A stretch of 64,000 nt of DNA from CAVVNP01 sp963800235 (lineage in GTDB: Bacteria > Actinomycetota > Acidimicrobiia > Acidimicrobiales > Iamiaceae): contig CAWDAD010000001.1 of NCBI GenBank assembly GCA_963800235.1, positions 620,001-684,000 on the forward strand, given 5' to 3'. The position numbers were made by a program, and so were the translations under genes. Each line of letters opens with the position of its first letter. Positions within the stretch are counted from its first letter, which is position 1. This document shows, in pieces, positions 6,189 through 14,073 of this stretch. The notes under the pieces are model-generated. The model ran no database searches, was not told the DNA's origin, and saw only the letters and a program-made list of their open reading frames with translations.

Positions 6189-7601
6189 GTGCGCGAGCGT
6201 GGCGCGGTGGTGGGATCCCTGGAGCACCGGTTGGCCGAGCGGTCCGGCGAGCAGTTCGCGCTGCACCGCGAGCACCTGAACCACCAGCTGGTGCGGATCC
6301 TGCAGCTCACCGGCTTCGACCGCACCTACGTGTCGGGGTCGGGGTCGTGGCTGGTCGACGCCGACGGCCGGCGCTACCTCGACCTGCTCTCGGGGTTCGG
6401 CACCTTCGCCCTCGGCCGCAACCACCCGGCGGTCAAGGACGCCCTGATCGAGGCGCTGCAGCTCGACCTGCCGAACCTGGTCCAGCTCGACACCCCCCTG
6501 CCCGCCGGCCTGCTGGCCGAGCGGCTGTGCGACCTGGCCGGTCCCGGTCTCGACCGCTGCTTCTTCGGCAACAGCGGCGCCGAGGCGGTGGAGACGGCGG
6601 TGAAGCTCGCCCGCCGCCACACCGGACGCCGACGGGTGCTGTTCTGCGACCACGCCTTCCACGGGTTGACGACCGGCGCCCTGGCCCTGAACGGGGGCAA
6701 GGACTTCCGGGCCGGCTTCGGCCCCCTGCTGCCGGGGACCACCCGGGTGCCCTACGGGGACGTCGACGCGGTCGAGCACCAGCTGCGCCGGGGTGGGGTG
6801 GCGGCCCTGGTCGTCGAGCCGATCCAGGGCAAGACGATGGAGGTGCTCGACGCCGCGACCCTCGAGGCCCTGTCGGAGCGGTGCCACGAGCACGGGGCGC
6901 TCCTGGTGGTCGACGAGGTCCAGACCGGCCTCGGGCGCACCGGCGCCATGTTCTGCTACCAGCACAGCCGGGTCCGTCCCGACATCGCCACGGTGGCCAA
7001 GGCGCTCTCCGGCGGCTTCGTGCCGGTGAGCGCCACCCTGTGCCGGGACGACGTGTGGCGGTCGACCTGGCGATCCGCCGACCGAGCCCTGGTGCACTCC
7101 TCGACCTTCGGGCAGGGGGGCCTGGCCATGGCGGCCGGGCTGGCGACCCTCGACGTGCTCGAGGACGACGGGCTGGTCGAGCACGCCGATCGGCTCGGTC
7201 GACGCCTGGCCGACGGCCTGCGCGAGCTGCAGGCGCGCCACGAGATCCTGATCGACGTCCGGGGACGGGGCCTGATGGTCGGCTTCGAGCTCGGCCCACC
7301 GGCCTCGGGGGTCGACCGCCTCGCCTGGCGGGCGGTCGAGCTGGCCCGCCGGGGGCTGGCCGCCCAGCTCGTGGTGAACCCCCTGTTCGAGCGCCACCGC
7401 ATCCTGACCCAGGTCTCCGCCGACCACCTCGACGTGGTGAAGCTCCTCCCCGCCCTCGTCGCCGACGAGCCCGAGGTGACCTGCTTCCTCGACGCCCTCG
7501 ACGAGGTGCTGACCACGGCGGCCTCCACCGGGCGGGCGACGGTCGACCTGGTGCGAGGCTTCGTGCGGCGGGGCCGCCGGACCGGGGCGCTGCGGCCGTG
7601 A
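6189..7601 (+). CDS. Class III aminotransferase, HpnO-like candidate
   Basis: About 470 residues, a PLP-dependent class III aminotransferase (acetylornithine/ornithine aminotransferase fold). Seen: LLSGFGTFALGRNHPAVKDAL, the PLP-phosphate loop FFGNSGAEAVETAVKLARR, DEVQTGLGRTGAMF with the pyridine-N Asp, and the Schiff-base Lys in VAKALSGGFVPV. The N-terminal block HREHLNHQLVRILQLTGFDRTYV resembles the HpnO branch, which makes aminobacteriohopanetriol. The next gene overlaps by 4 bases (GTGA) and is HpnA-like, which favours hopanoid side-chain modification. An amino-acid or polyamine aminotransferase cannot be excluded. The start is uncertain: GTG 6189 is chosen; GTG 6069 would include the upstream repeats and GTG 6207 is also possible. 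Confidence 0.8.
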   Translation: MRERGAVVGSLEHRLAERSGEQFALHREHLNHQLVRILQLTGFDRTYVSGSGSWLVDADGRRYLDLLSGFGTFALGRNHPAVKDALIEALQLDLPNLVQLDTPLPAGLLAERLCDLAGPGLDRCFFGNSGAEAVETAVKLARRHTGRRRVLFCDHAFHGLTTGALALNGGKDFRAGFGPLLPGTTRVPYGDVDAVEHQLRRGGVAALVVEPIQGKTMEVLDAATLEALSERCHEHGALLVVDEVQTGLGRTGAMFCYQHSRVRPDIATVAKALSGGFVPVSATLCRDDVWRSTWRSADRALVHSSTFGQGGLAMAAGLATLDVLEDDGLVEHADRLGRRLADGLRELQARHEILIDVRGRGLMVGFELGPPASGVDRLAWRAVELARRGLAAQLVVNPLFERHRILTQVSADHLDVVKLLPALVADEPEVTCFLDALDEVLTTAASTGRATVDLVRGFVRRGRRTGALRP

Positions 7602-8656
7602 GCGACGAGCGCCGGCCCGTCGGTCCGGGCACCGTGGTGTGCATCACCGGCGGCGCCGGCTTCATCGGCAGCCACGTGGTGCGCGCCGCCCTGGCCCGGG
7701 GGGCCTCGGTGCGCGTCGGCGTCGAGCCCGGCACCAGCGACGCCGGCCTGGCCGGCCTCCCCGTCGAGCGGGTGGCGACCGACGTGTGCGACCGGGGCGC
7801 GGTGGCCCGCCTGGTCGAGGGCGCCGACCTCGTCGTCCACGCCGCCGCCCTCTACCGGTTCTGGCACCCCGAGCCGTCCCGCTTCTACGAGGTCAACGTC
7901 GACGGCACCCGCAACGTGCTGGGGGCCGCCGCCGAGGGCGGGGTGCGGGCCGTCTACACCAGCACCGTCGGCACGCTCGGCCTGCGACCCGGGCGCGAGC
8001 CGTCCCGGGAGGACGACTGGCCCGAGGTCGAGCACCTCCACGGCCACTACAAGCGGTCGAAGTACGTGGCCGAGCACGAAGCCCTGCGGCTCGCCGCCCA
8101 GGGCGCCGACGTGGTGCTGGTGCAGCCGACCTTCCCGGTGGGTCCCGGCGACCGGGCGCCGACGCCCACCGGCGAGACGGTGCTGCGGTTCCTCGACGGG
8201 CGCCTGCCCGCGTACGTCGACACCGTGCTCAACGTGGTGGCGGTCGAGGACGTGGCCGCCGGCCACCTGCTGGCCGCCGACCGTGGCCGCCGGGGCCGCA
8301 GCTACATCCTCGGCGGCGAGGACCTCACCCTCCGGCGGATGGTCGAGCTGCTGGCGGCCCACACCGGCCTGCCGGCACCGACCCGGACCGTCCCGGGGTG
8401 GGCGGCGCTGGCCGCCGGGCGGGTCAGCACCGCGGTGGAGGGCAGCCTGCTCCGCCGCGCCCCGACGGTCCCGCTCGAGGGCGCCCGGATGTCGGTCACC
8501 GCCATGGCCTTCGACACCTCCCGGGCCAGGGACGAGCTCGGGTACACGTCCCGTCCGGCTGCGGAGGCCCTGGCGGCGGCCGCCGACTGGTTCGTCGAGG
8601 CCGGCATGGTGCGGCCGGACCGGGTGGCGGCCATCCGCCGCGACGGCCGGGACTGA
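7598..8656 (+). CDS. hpnA: NAD(P)-dependent sugar epimerase/dehydratase, HpnA-like
   Basis: 352 residues, extended short-chain dehydrogenase. A Rossmann motif (TGGAGFIGSHV) lies near residues 17-27, and the catalytic Tyr-Lys pair in HGHYKRSKYVAEHEAL. Downstream blocks VGPGDRAPTPTGETVL, AYVDTVLNVVAVEDVAAGHLL and YILGGEDLTLRRM match the hopanoid-associated epimerase HpnA as I know it. GTG 7598 overlaps the aminotransferase stop, so the two are translationally coupled. HpnA's reaction is not firmly established; it is linked to hopanoid clusters. No squalene-hopene cyclase is in this window. It converges on dapC with 13 bases between stops. Confidence 0.75.
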   Translation: MSDERRPVGPGTVVCITGGAGFIGSHVVRAALARGASVRVGVEPGTSDAGLAGLPVERVATDVCDRGAVARLVEGADLVVHAAALYRFWHPEPSRFYEVNVDGTRNVLGAAAEGGVRAVYTSTVGTLGLRPGREPSREDDWPEVEHLHGHYKRSKYVAEHEALRLAAQGADVVLVQPTFPVGPGDRAPTPTGETVLRFLDGRLPAYVDTVLNVVAVEDVAAGHLLAADRGRRGRSYILGGEDLTLRRMVELLAAHTGLPAPTRTVPGWAALAAGRVSTAVEGSLLRRAPTVPLEGARMSVTAMAFDTSRARDELGYTSRPAAEALAAAADWFVEAGMVRPDRVAAIRRDGRD

Positions 8657-8669
8657 CCGCCGCCCGCCG

Positions 8670-9779
8670 TCAGCCCAGGAGGCGGTCGACCGCCAGGGCG
8701 ATGCGGTCGTCGGGCTGGACCGCCGCGATCCGGACGTGGCCGGCGCCGGCGTCGCCGTAGAACTCCCCCGGGCTGACCACGGCGCCGGCCACGGCGGCCA
8801 GCCGGTCGACCAGGGCCCAGGCGTCGCCGCCGGGGGCCGGCGCCCACAGGTAGAACCCTCCACCCGGCCGGGGGGACTCGACCCCGATCGCGCCCAGGGC
8901 CCCGGCCAGCGCGTCGAGCCGCCGCCGGTACCGCCCCCGCTGCACCTCGACGTGCTCCTGGTCGCCCAGGGCGGCGACGGCGGCGGCCTGGACCGGGCCG
9001 GGCACCATGAACCCGGCGTGCTTGCGCACCTCGGCCAGGTAGTGGACCAGGTCGCCGTCGCCGGCGTAGAAGCCCACCCGGGCGCCGGCCAGGTTCGACC
9101 GCTTCGAGAGGGAGTGGACGGCGAGCACGCCGTCGGTCGTGGTCTGCAGCACCGACCGGGGCGGACCGTCCCAGGTGAACTCGGCGTAGCACTCGTCGGA
9201 GAGGACCGGCACGCCGTGGGCCTGCCCCCAGCTCGCCACCGACGCCAGGTCGTCGAGACCGCCCGCGGGGTTGCCCGGCGTGTTGGCCCAGAGGCACAGC
9301 GCCCGCCCGGCGTCGTCGGGGTCGACGGCGTCGAGCCGCAGGCGCCACCGGTCGTCGACGGGGACCGGGACCGCCCGGCAGCCGGCCAGGGTGGCGCCCA
9401 TGGCGTAGCTCGGGTAGCTGATCGCCGGGTACAGGACCGTGTCGCGGTCGGGTGTCCGCAGGCGCAGCCAGTGCGGCAGGCCGGCGACCAGCTCCTTCGA
9501 GCCGATGGTGGCGGCGATCCGGTCGGCCCCGACGGTGACGCCGAAGCGCCGCTCGAGCCAGGCCGCCGCCGCTGCACGGAGCGCCGGGGTGCCGATCGAC
9601 GGCGGGTAGCCGCGCTCGGACCCCGAGGTGGCCATGGCCTCCACCACGAACGCCGGTGGCGGGTCGGTCGGCGTCCCGACCGAGAGGTCGACCGCGCCGC
9701 CCGGCAGCGCCGCCGCCACCCGGCGGGCGTCGTCGAGGCGGTCGTAGGGGTACGGAGGAGGGACGAAGCCCGTCACCAC
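8670..9779 (-). CDS. dapC: Succinyldiaminopimelate aminotransferase
   Basis: 369 residues, class I/II fold PLP aminotransferase. It converts N-succinyl-2-amino-6-ketopimelate to N-succinyl-LL-diaminopimelate using glutamate. Seen: YPPSIGTPALRAAAAAWLERRFGV, LWANTPGNPAGG, and the Schiff-base Lys near residue 226 in HSLSKRSNLAGARVGF. The function rests on these motifs and on position 13 bases downstream of dapD, the classic actinobacterial dapD-dapC pairing. Two adjacent GTG codons (9779 and 9776) are possible starts; the longer open frame overlaps dapD. There is no promoter in the 13-base gap, so it depends on the dapD transcript. Confidence 0.88.
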   Translation of the reverse strand: MVTGFVPPPYPYDRLDDARRVAAALPGGAVDLSVGTPTDPPPAFVVEAMATSGSERGYPPSIGTPALRAAAAAWLERRFGVTVGADRIAATIGSKELVAGLPHWLRLRTPDRDTVLYPAISYPSYAMGATLAGCRAVPVPVDDRWRLRLDAVDPDDAGRALCLWANTPGNPAGGLDDLASVASWGQAHGVPVLSDECYAEFTWDGPPRSVLQTTTDGVLAVHSLSKRSNLAGARVGFYAGDGDLVHYLAEVRKHAGFMVPGPVQAAAVAALGDQEHVEVQRGRYRRRLDALAGALGAIGVESPRPGGGFYLWAPAPGGDAWALVDRLAAVAGAVVSPGEFYGDAGAGHVRIAAVQPDDRIALAVDRLLG

Positions 9780-9792
9780 CGGCCCCCGTCCG

Positions 9793-10818
9793 TCAGTGGG
9801 CGTGCAGGTCGGCGTTGAGGCCGCCCCAGGTGCCGGTCCGGGCCACCGCCTCGACCGCACCGGTCTGGCTGTGGCGCCGGTACAGCAGGCCGCTGCGGCC
9901 GCTGAGCGCCCCGGCCTTCACCACCTCACCGTCGGGGGTGCGCACCAGGGTGCCGGCGGTGACGTAGAGGCCGGCCTCGACCACGCAGTCGTCGCCGAGG
10001 GAGATGCCGATGCCGGCGTTGGCGCCGACCAGGCAGCGCTCGCCGATCGAGACCCGCTCCTTGCCGCCGCCCGACAGGGTGCCCATGACCGACGCCCCGC
10101 CGCCCAGGTCGCTGTCGGCTCCGAGCACCACCCCCTGGCTGATGCGGCCCTCCACCATGGCGTTGCCGAGGGTGCCGGCGTTGTAGTTCACGAACCCCTC
10201 GTGCATCACGACGGTGCCGCTGGCCAGGTGGGCGCCGAGCCGCACCCGGTCGGCGTGGGCGATGCGCACGCCGGTGGGCACCACGTAGTCGGTCATGCGG
10301 GGGAACTTGTCGACGCCGTGGACGTCGGCCAGGGTGCCGGCAGCCCGCAGGCGCAGCCGACGCTCCTCGAACCCCTCGACCGGGCACGGTCCGATGCTGG
10401 TCCACACCACGGTGGTCAGCACGCCGAAGATGCCGTCCATGACCAGCTCGTTGGGCCGCACCAGGCGATGCGACAGCAGGTGCAGGCGCAGGTAGGCGTC
10501 ATGGGCGTCCAGCAGCGGATCGGCCAGGTCCTCGATCCTGGTGCCCACCGGCACCAGCCGCACGCCGCGCCGCTCGTCCCGACCGTGGAGCCGCTCGGGG
10601 TCGACGCGCAGCCGGCCCACCCAGTCGGACAGGTCCAGCTCGACGGTGCCGGCGGCGGCCGAGACCAGCCCGGCAGGCGCACCGTCGCCGGGCGCCCCCA
10701 GCTCGGGCTCGGGGAACCAGGTGTCGAGCACCGCCCCGGTCTCGTGGTCGACGGTGGCGATGCCCACGCCCCACGCGCCCGGGCCGGTGGGTGCGGGGGA
10801 CCCGTCGGCATCGGCCAT
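9793..10818 (-). CDS. dapD: Tetrahydrodipicolinate N-succinyltransferase
   Basis: 341 residues, of the longer actinobacterial DapD type. It transfers succinyl from succinyl-CoA to L-tetrahydrodipicolinate. The C-terminal two-thirds is a left-handed beta-helix with hexapeptide-like repeats: RVRLGAHLASGTVVMHEGFVN, MVEGRISQGVVLGADSDLGG, then a loop SGGGKERVSIGERCLVGANAGIGI. The end KAGALSGRSGLLYRRHSQTG is typical of the family. ATG 10818 follows TACGGT by 6 bases, so the message is probably leaderless; the longer frame upstream reads through hflX sequence. dapC follows immediately. Trimeric assembly is expected from the family. Confidence 0.95.
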   Translation of the reverse strand: MADADGSPAPTGPGAWGVGIATVDHETGAVLDTWFPEPELGAPGDGAPAGLVSAAAGTVELDLSDWVGRLRVDPERLHGRDERRGVRLVPVGTRIEDLADPLLDAHDAYLRLHLLSHRLVRPNELVMDGIFGVLTTVVWTSIGPCPVEGFEERRLRLRAAGTLADVHGVDKFPRMTDYVVPTGVRIAHADRVRLGAHLASGTVVMHEGFVNYNAGTLGNAMVEGRISQGVVLGADSDLGGGASVMGTLSGGGKERVSIGERCLVGANAGIGISLGDDCVVEAGLYVTAGTLVRTPDGEVVKAGALSGRSGLLYRRHSQTGAVEAVARTGTWGGLNADLHAH

Positions 10819-10824
10819 CGGGCC

Positions 10825-10830
10825 ACCGTA
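10825..10830 (-). promoter_or_regulatory. -10 box for leaderless dapD
   Basis: TACGGT on the minus strand, 6 bases before ATG 10818. Confidence 0.5.
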
Positions 10831-10868
10831 CCGGCCGCGAGGTGCCCGCCCGGCCGTGCGCCGGCGGG

Positions 10869-12233
10869 TCAGGTGCAGGACCAGGCGGCCAAGCGGGCGG
10901 CGGAGGACTCCTCCAGCCGGGCCCGGACCCGCATGCCGGCCTCCTCGGCCGCCTCGACCAGCACCTCGCCCTCGCGGTGGATCTCGGCCAGGACGTCGCC
11001 GCGCTCCCACGGGACGAACAGCTCGACCACCTCGGACAGGGCGCGGATCCGGTCGCCCACGGCCAGCAGCAGCTCGTCGACCCCGGCGCCGGTCCGGGCC
11101 GACAGCAGCACCGAGCCGGGGTTGCGGCTCGCCACCCGCCCGCCTCCGCCCAGGTCCGCCTTGTTCACCGCCAGCAGCTCGGGCACCTCGGCCGCGCCGA
11201 TCTCGGCCAGCACCGTCCGCACCGCGTCGATCTGGGCCTCCGGCTCGGGGGCCGAGCCGTCGACCACGTGGAGCAGCAGGTCGGCGTCGACCACCACGTC
11301 GAGGGTCGAGCGGAAGGCCTCGACCAGCTGGTGGGGGAGCTTGCGGACGAAGCCGACGGTGTCGGTGAGCAGCACCGCCTCGCCGCCCGGCAGCTGGAGG
11401 CGCCGGGTGGTGGCGTCGAGGGTGGCGAACAACCGGTCCTCGACCAGCACCCCCGAGTCGGTGAGCCGGTTGAGCAGCGTCGACTTGCCGGCGTTGGTGT
11501 AGCCGACGATGGCGACCTTGCGGGTCCGGCTGCGGCGCTGCTGCTTGCGCTGCTCGCGGCGGTGGGCGCCGATGGCGCGCAGCTCGGCCTCGAGCCTGTG
11601 GATGCGGCGCACGATCTTGCGGCGGTCGGTCTCGAGCTGGGTCTCACCGGGACCGCGCCGGGCGCCGCCGAGACCGCCCGCCTGCTGGGAGAGCCCCTTG
11701 CCCTTCCCCCGGAGCCTGGGCTGCAGGTAGCGCAGCTGGGCCAGCTCGACCTGGGCCTTGCCCTCCACGCTGGAGGCGTTCTGGGCGAAGATGTCGAGGA
11801 TCACCGCGGTGCGGTCGATGGCCGAGCGACCGAGCAGCTTCTCGAGGTTGCGCTGCTGGGCGGGGCTCAGCTCGTCGTCGAAGACCACGGTGTCGCAGTC
11901 GGTGGCCCGGGCGGTCTGGCGCAGCTCCTCGGCCTTGCCCCGACCGAGGTAGGTGGCCGGGTCCGGGGCGGCCCTCCGCTGGGCCAGTCGCCCGACGACG
12001 TCGGCCCCGGCGGTGTCGACCAGCTCCTCCAGCTCGTCGAGGTCGGACTCGGTGACCTCCGGGTCGCCGCCCTCGACGGTCATGCCGGCCACCACGATGC
12101 GCTCCCGGAAGGCCCGCTCGATGAACCCGCTCTGCTCGCCGCCGAGCTCGCCGAAGCCGCCGCGGTGCTGCTGGTCATCGTGCTGGTCGTCGTGCTGGCC
12201 GTCGTGCTGGTCGGGGCCGGTGCGGGCCGGCAT
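10869..12233 (-). CDS. hflX: GTPase HflX
   Basis: 454 residues. HflX is a ribosome-associated GTPase that splits stalled or stressed ribosomes. The N-terminal domain has TYLGRGKAEEL and VVFDDELSPAQQRNLE, followed by a basic coiled linker (GETQLETDRRKIVRRIHRLEA) and the G domain: G1 GYTNAGKST, G3 DTVGF, G4 NKAD. The first 30 residues are unusual: alternating His, Asp and Gln (HDGQHDDQHDDQQH), encoded by a degenerate 12-bp tandem repeat at about 12168-12220. ATG 12233 overlaps the dapF stop by one base (TGATG), so it is coupled to dapF. The order miaB-miaA-dapF-hflX is conserved in actinobacteria. Confidence 0.95.
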   Translation of the reverse strand: MPARTGPDQHDGQHDDQHDDQQHRGGFGELGGEQSGFIERAFRERIVVAGMTVEGGDPEVTESDLDELEELVDTAGADVVGRLAQRRAAPDPATYLGRGKAEELRQTARATDCDTVVFDDELSPAQQRNLEKLLGRSAIDRTAVILDIFAQNASSVEGKAQVELAQLRYLQPRLRGKGKGLSQQAGGLGGARRGPGETQLETDRRKIVRRIHRLEAELRAIGAHRREQRKQQRRSRTRKVAIVGYTNAGKSTLLNRLTDSGVLVEDRLFATLDATTRRLQLPGGEAVLLTDTVGFVRKLPHQLVEAFRSTLDVVVDADLLLHVVDGSAPEPEAQIDAVRTVLAEIGAAEVPELLAVNKADLGGGGRVASRNPGSVLLSARTGAGVDELLLAVGDRIRALSEVVELFVPWERGDVLAEIHREGEVLVEAAEEAGMRVRARLEESSAARLAAWSCT

Positions 12234-13060
12234 CAATCGTCCACCTCGACGTCGGCGATGTGCACCGCCGGCCCGCCGAGCACGATCTCGGGCCCGCCGA
12301 GGGCGACCTCGACGTCGCCACCGGGCAGGTGGGCGACGACCCGCTCGCCGACCAGGCCCCAGCGGTGGGCCGCCACCGCCGCGGCGCAGGCCCCGCTGCC
12401 GCACGCCTCGGTGACGCCCACCCCGCGCTCCCAGTGGACCACGGTGACCTCGTCCTGGCCCGCCGGCGCCAGCAGGTGGACGTTCATGCCGTGGTCGTAG
12501 GCGGCCTCGAACGCCGGTCCGACGGCGGCCACGTCGACCGCCGCCGGGTCGTCGACGCGCACGACCAGGTGGGGGTTGCCGAGGTCGACCGCGCACCGGG
12601 GCGCGTCGGCCAGGACGGCGTGCCCGTCCGCGCCCGTCGGCAGCTCGACGGGGCGATCGGGCTCGGGGCCCGGCCCGGCGCTGCCCATGGTCACCTCGAC
12701 CCAGGCCTCCCGAGGCGAGCGTCCCGGGTGCACCGCGGCCCGGCGTCGGCCGGCACCGGTGGCGACCACCAGGTCGCCCCCCACGTGGGCGCGACGGCGG
12801 ATCTCGGCCTGGGCCAGGCACCGCAGCCCGTTGCCGCTGATCTCGGCGACCGACCCGTCGGCGTTGTGCAGCGTCATGGTGAGATCGGCACCGTCGGCGC
12901 CCGGCGACCCGAGGATCAGCCCGTCGGCCCCGATCCCACGGTGGCGCTCGCACCACGCCCGGGCGCGGGCGGCCCACCCGTCGCCGTCGACCACCTCGTC
13001 GGTGAAGAGGACGAGGAAGTCGTTGCCGAGGCCGTGGTGCTTGGCCAGCCGGTGGGGCAT
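12233..13060 (-). CDS. dapF: Diaminopimelate epimerase (first catalytic Cys replaced by Ser)
   Basis: 275 residues, the normal length. DapF interconverts LL- and meso-diaminopimelate with two Cys acting as acid and base. The N-terminus KHHGLGNDFLV and GIGADGLI, and the second half-site EACGSGACAAAV (Cys220), are intact. In the first half-site the motif reads NADGSVAEISGNGLRC: the position normally holding the catalytic Cys before GNG is Ser75, with a Cys six residues later. Family knowledge says Cys is expected there; whether this lineage uses Ser, the nearby Cys, or another enzyme is unknown. The upstream dyad GAGACT before ATG 13060 is a poor -10. Coupled to hflX. Confidence 0.88.
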   Translation of the reverse strand: MPHRLAKHHGLGNDFLVLFTDEVVDGDGWAARARAWCERHRGIGADGLILGSPGADGADLTMTLHNADGSVAEISGNGLRCLAQAEIRRRAHVGGDLVVATGAGRRRAAVHPGRSPREAWVEVTMGSAGPGPEPDRPVELPTGADGHAVLADAPRCAVDLGNPHLVVRVDDPAAVDVAAVGPAFEAAYDHGMNVHLLAPAGQDEVTVVHWERGVGVTEACGSGACAAAVAAHRWGLVGERVVAHLPGGDVEVALGGPEIVLGGPAVHIADVEVDD

Positions 13061-13117
13061 TGCACCAGTCTCGCAGCCGGACCGGCCGACCCCTCCCCGA
13101 GATGCCCGCGTCGGTCG

Positions 13118-14035
13118 TCAGCGGGCGGGTGGCCCCCAGGCGGTGGCGGCCGCCTCGACGACATCGGTCATCGCCGGCCCGGGGCCGGCGTCGGCGGCGA
13201 CCCAGGTGATGCGGGGATCCCGGCCGAACCACGACCGCTGCCGCCGGGCGAAGCGCCGGGTCCGCCGCACGGCCAGATCGATCGCCTCCTCGAGCCCGAG
13301 CTCGCCGTGCAGGTGGGCCAGCAGCTCGCGGTAGGCGAGGGCCTGGGAGGCGGTCCGGCTCCACGTTCGCCCGTCCGCCACCATGCGCCGGTCGAGCTCC
13401 CGGACCTCCTCGACCAGCCCGGCGTCGACCATGGCCCGGAGCCGGGTCTCGATCCGCCCGCTCAGCCGGGCGGGGTCGACGGCCAGGCCCACCTGGGCGA
13501 TCGACCCGGCCCGGTACCGGTCGAGGCCGGGCCCCGACGCCGAGAACGGCGTTCCCGATCCGATCGTCACCTCCAGCGCTCGCAGGACCCGGCGGCGGTT
13601 GTCGGGCTCCATGCGGCCGGCGGCCGCGGGGTCGAGCTCGACCAGCCGCCGGTGCAGCGCCCGGGTGTCGGGCTCCACCTCCAGGCGGGCCCGCACCTCC
13701 GGGTAGCGGGCGGGGATGTCGAGCCCGTCGATCACCGCCCGGTGGTAGAGGCCGGTGCCGCCGAGCAGCAGGGCCCGGCCCCCTCGGCCGGCCACCTCGG
13801 CCAGGACCTGCCGGGCCGCACCCTGGAACTGCGTGACGTCGAAGTCCTCCCAGGGGTCCAGCAGGTCGAGCAGGTGGTGGGGCACCTCGGCCCGCGCCGC
13901 CCGGCCGGGCTTGGCCGTGCCGAGGTCCATCCCCCGGTACACCTGCATCGAGTCGACCGAGACGATCTCCACGCCGGTCCAGCGACGGGCCAGGGCCAGG
14001 CCGACCTCGGACTTGCCCGATGCCGTCGGCCCCAC
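13118..14035 (-). CDS. miaA: tRNA dimethylallyltransferase (N-terminus unclear)
   Basis: 305 residues from GTG 14035. MiaA transfers dimethylallyl to N6 of A37 in tRNAs reading UNN codons. The P-loop GPTASGKSE starts at residue 2, which is too early: homologues have a beta-strand before it. The open frame continues upstream as PPPLALVGPTASGK without an ATG, GTG or TTG, so the true start may be a CTG (14077 is in frame) inside the miaB stop region. Other motifs are present: VSVDSMQVYRGMDLGTAKP, RGGRALLLGGTGLYHRAV, and RRTRRFARRQRSWFGRD near the C-terminus. It lies directly downstream of miaB, whose product acts on the i6A made here. Confidence 0.92.
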   Translation of the reverse strand: MGPTASGKSEVGLALARRWTGVEIVSVDSMQVYRGMDLGTAKPGRAARAEVPHHLLDLLDPWEDFDVTQFQGAARQVLAEVAGRGGRALLLGGTGLYHRAVIDGLDIPARYPEVRARLEVEPDTRALHRRLVELDPAAAGRMEPDNRRRVLRALEVTIGSGTPFSASGPGLDRYRAGSIAQVGLAVDPARLSGRIETRLRAMVDAGLVEEVRELDRRMVADGRTWSRTASQALAYRELLAHLHGELGLEEAIDLAVRRTRRFARRQRSWFGRDPRITWVAADAGPGPAMTDVVEAAATAWGPPAR

Positions 14036-14073
14036 CAGCGCAAGGGGCGGCGGCCCGGGCCGGTCGGCGCCGG

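Noticed and set aside
5693..8656. A 987-codon open frame ending with the epimerase
   Set aside because: Only the part from GTG 7598 has epimerase sequence; the first two-thirds overlap dapE and the aminotransferase in other frames.
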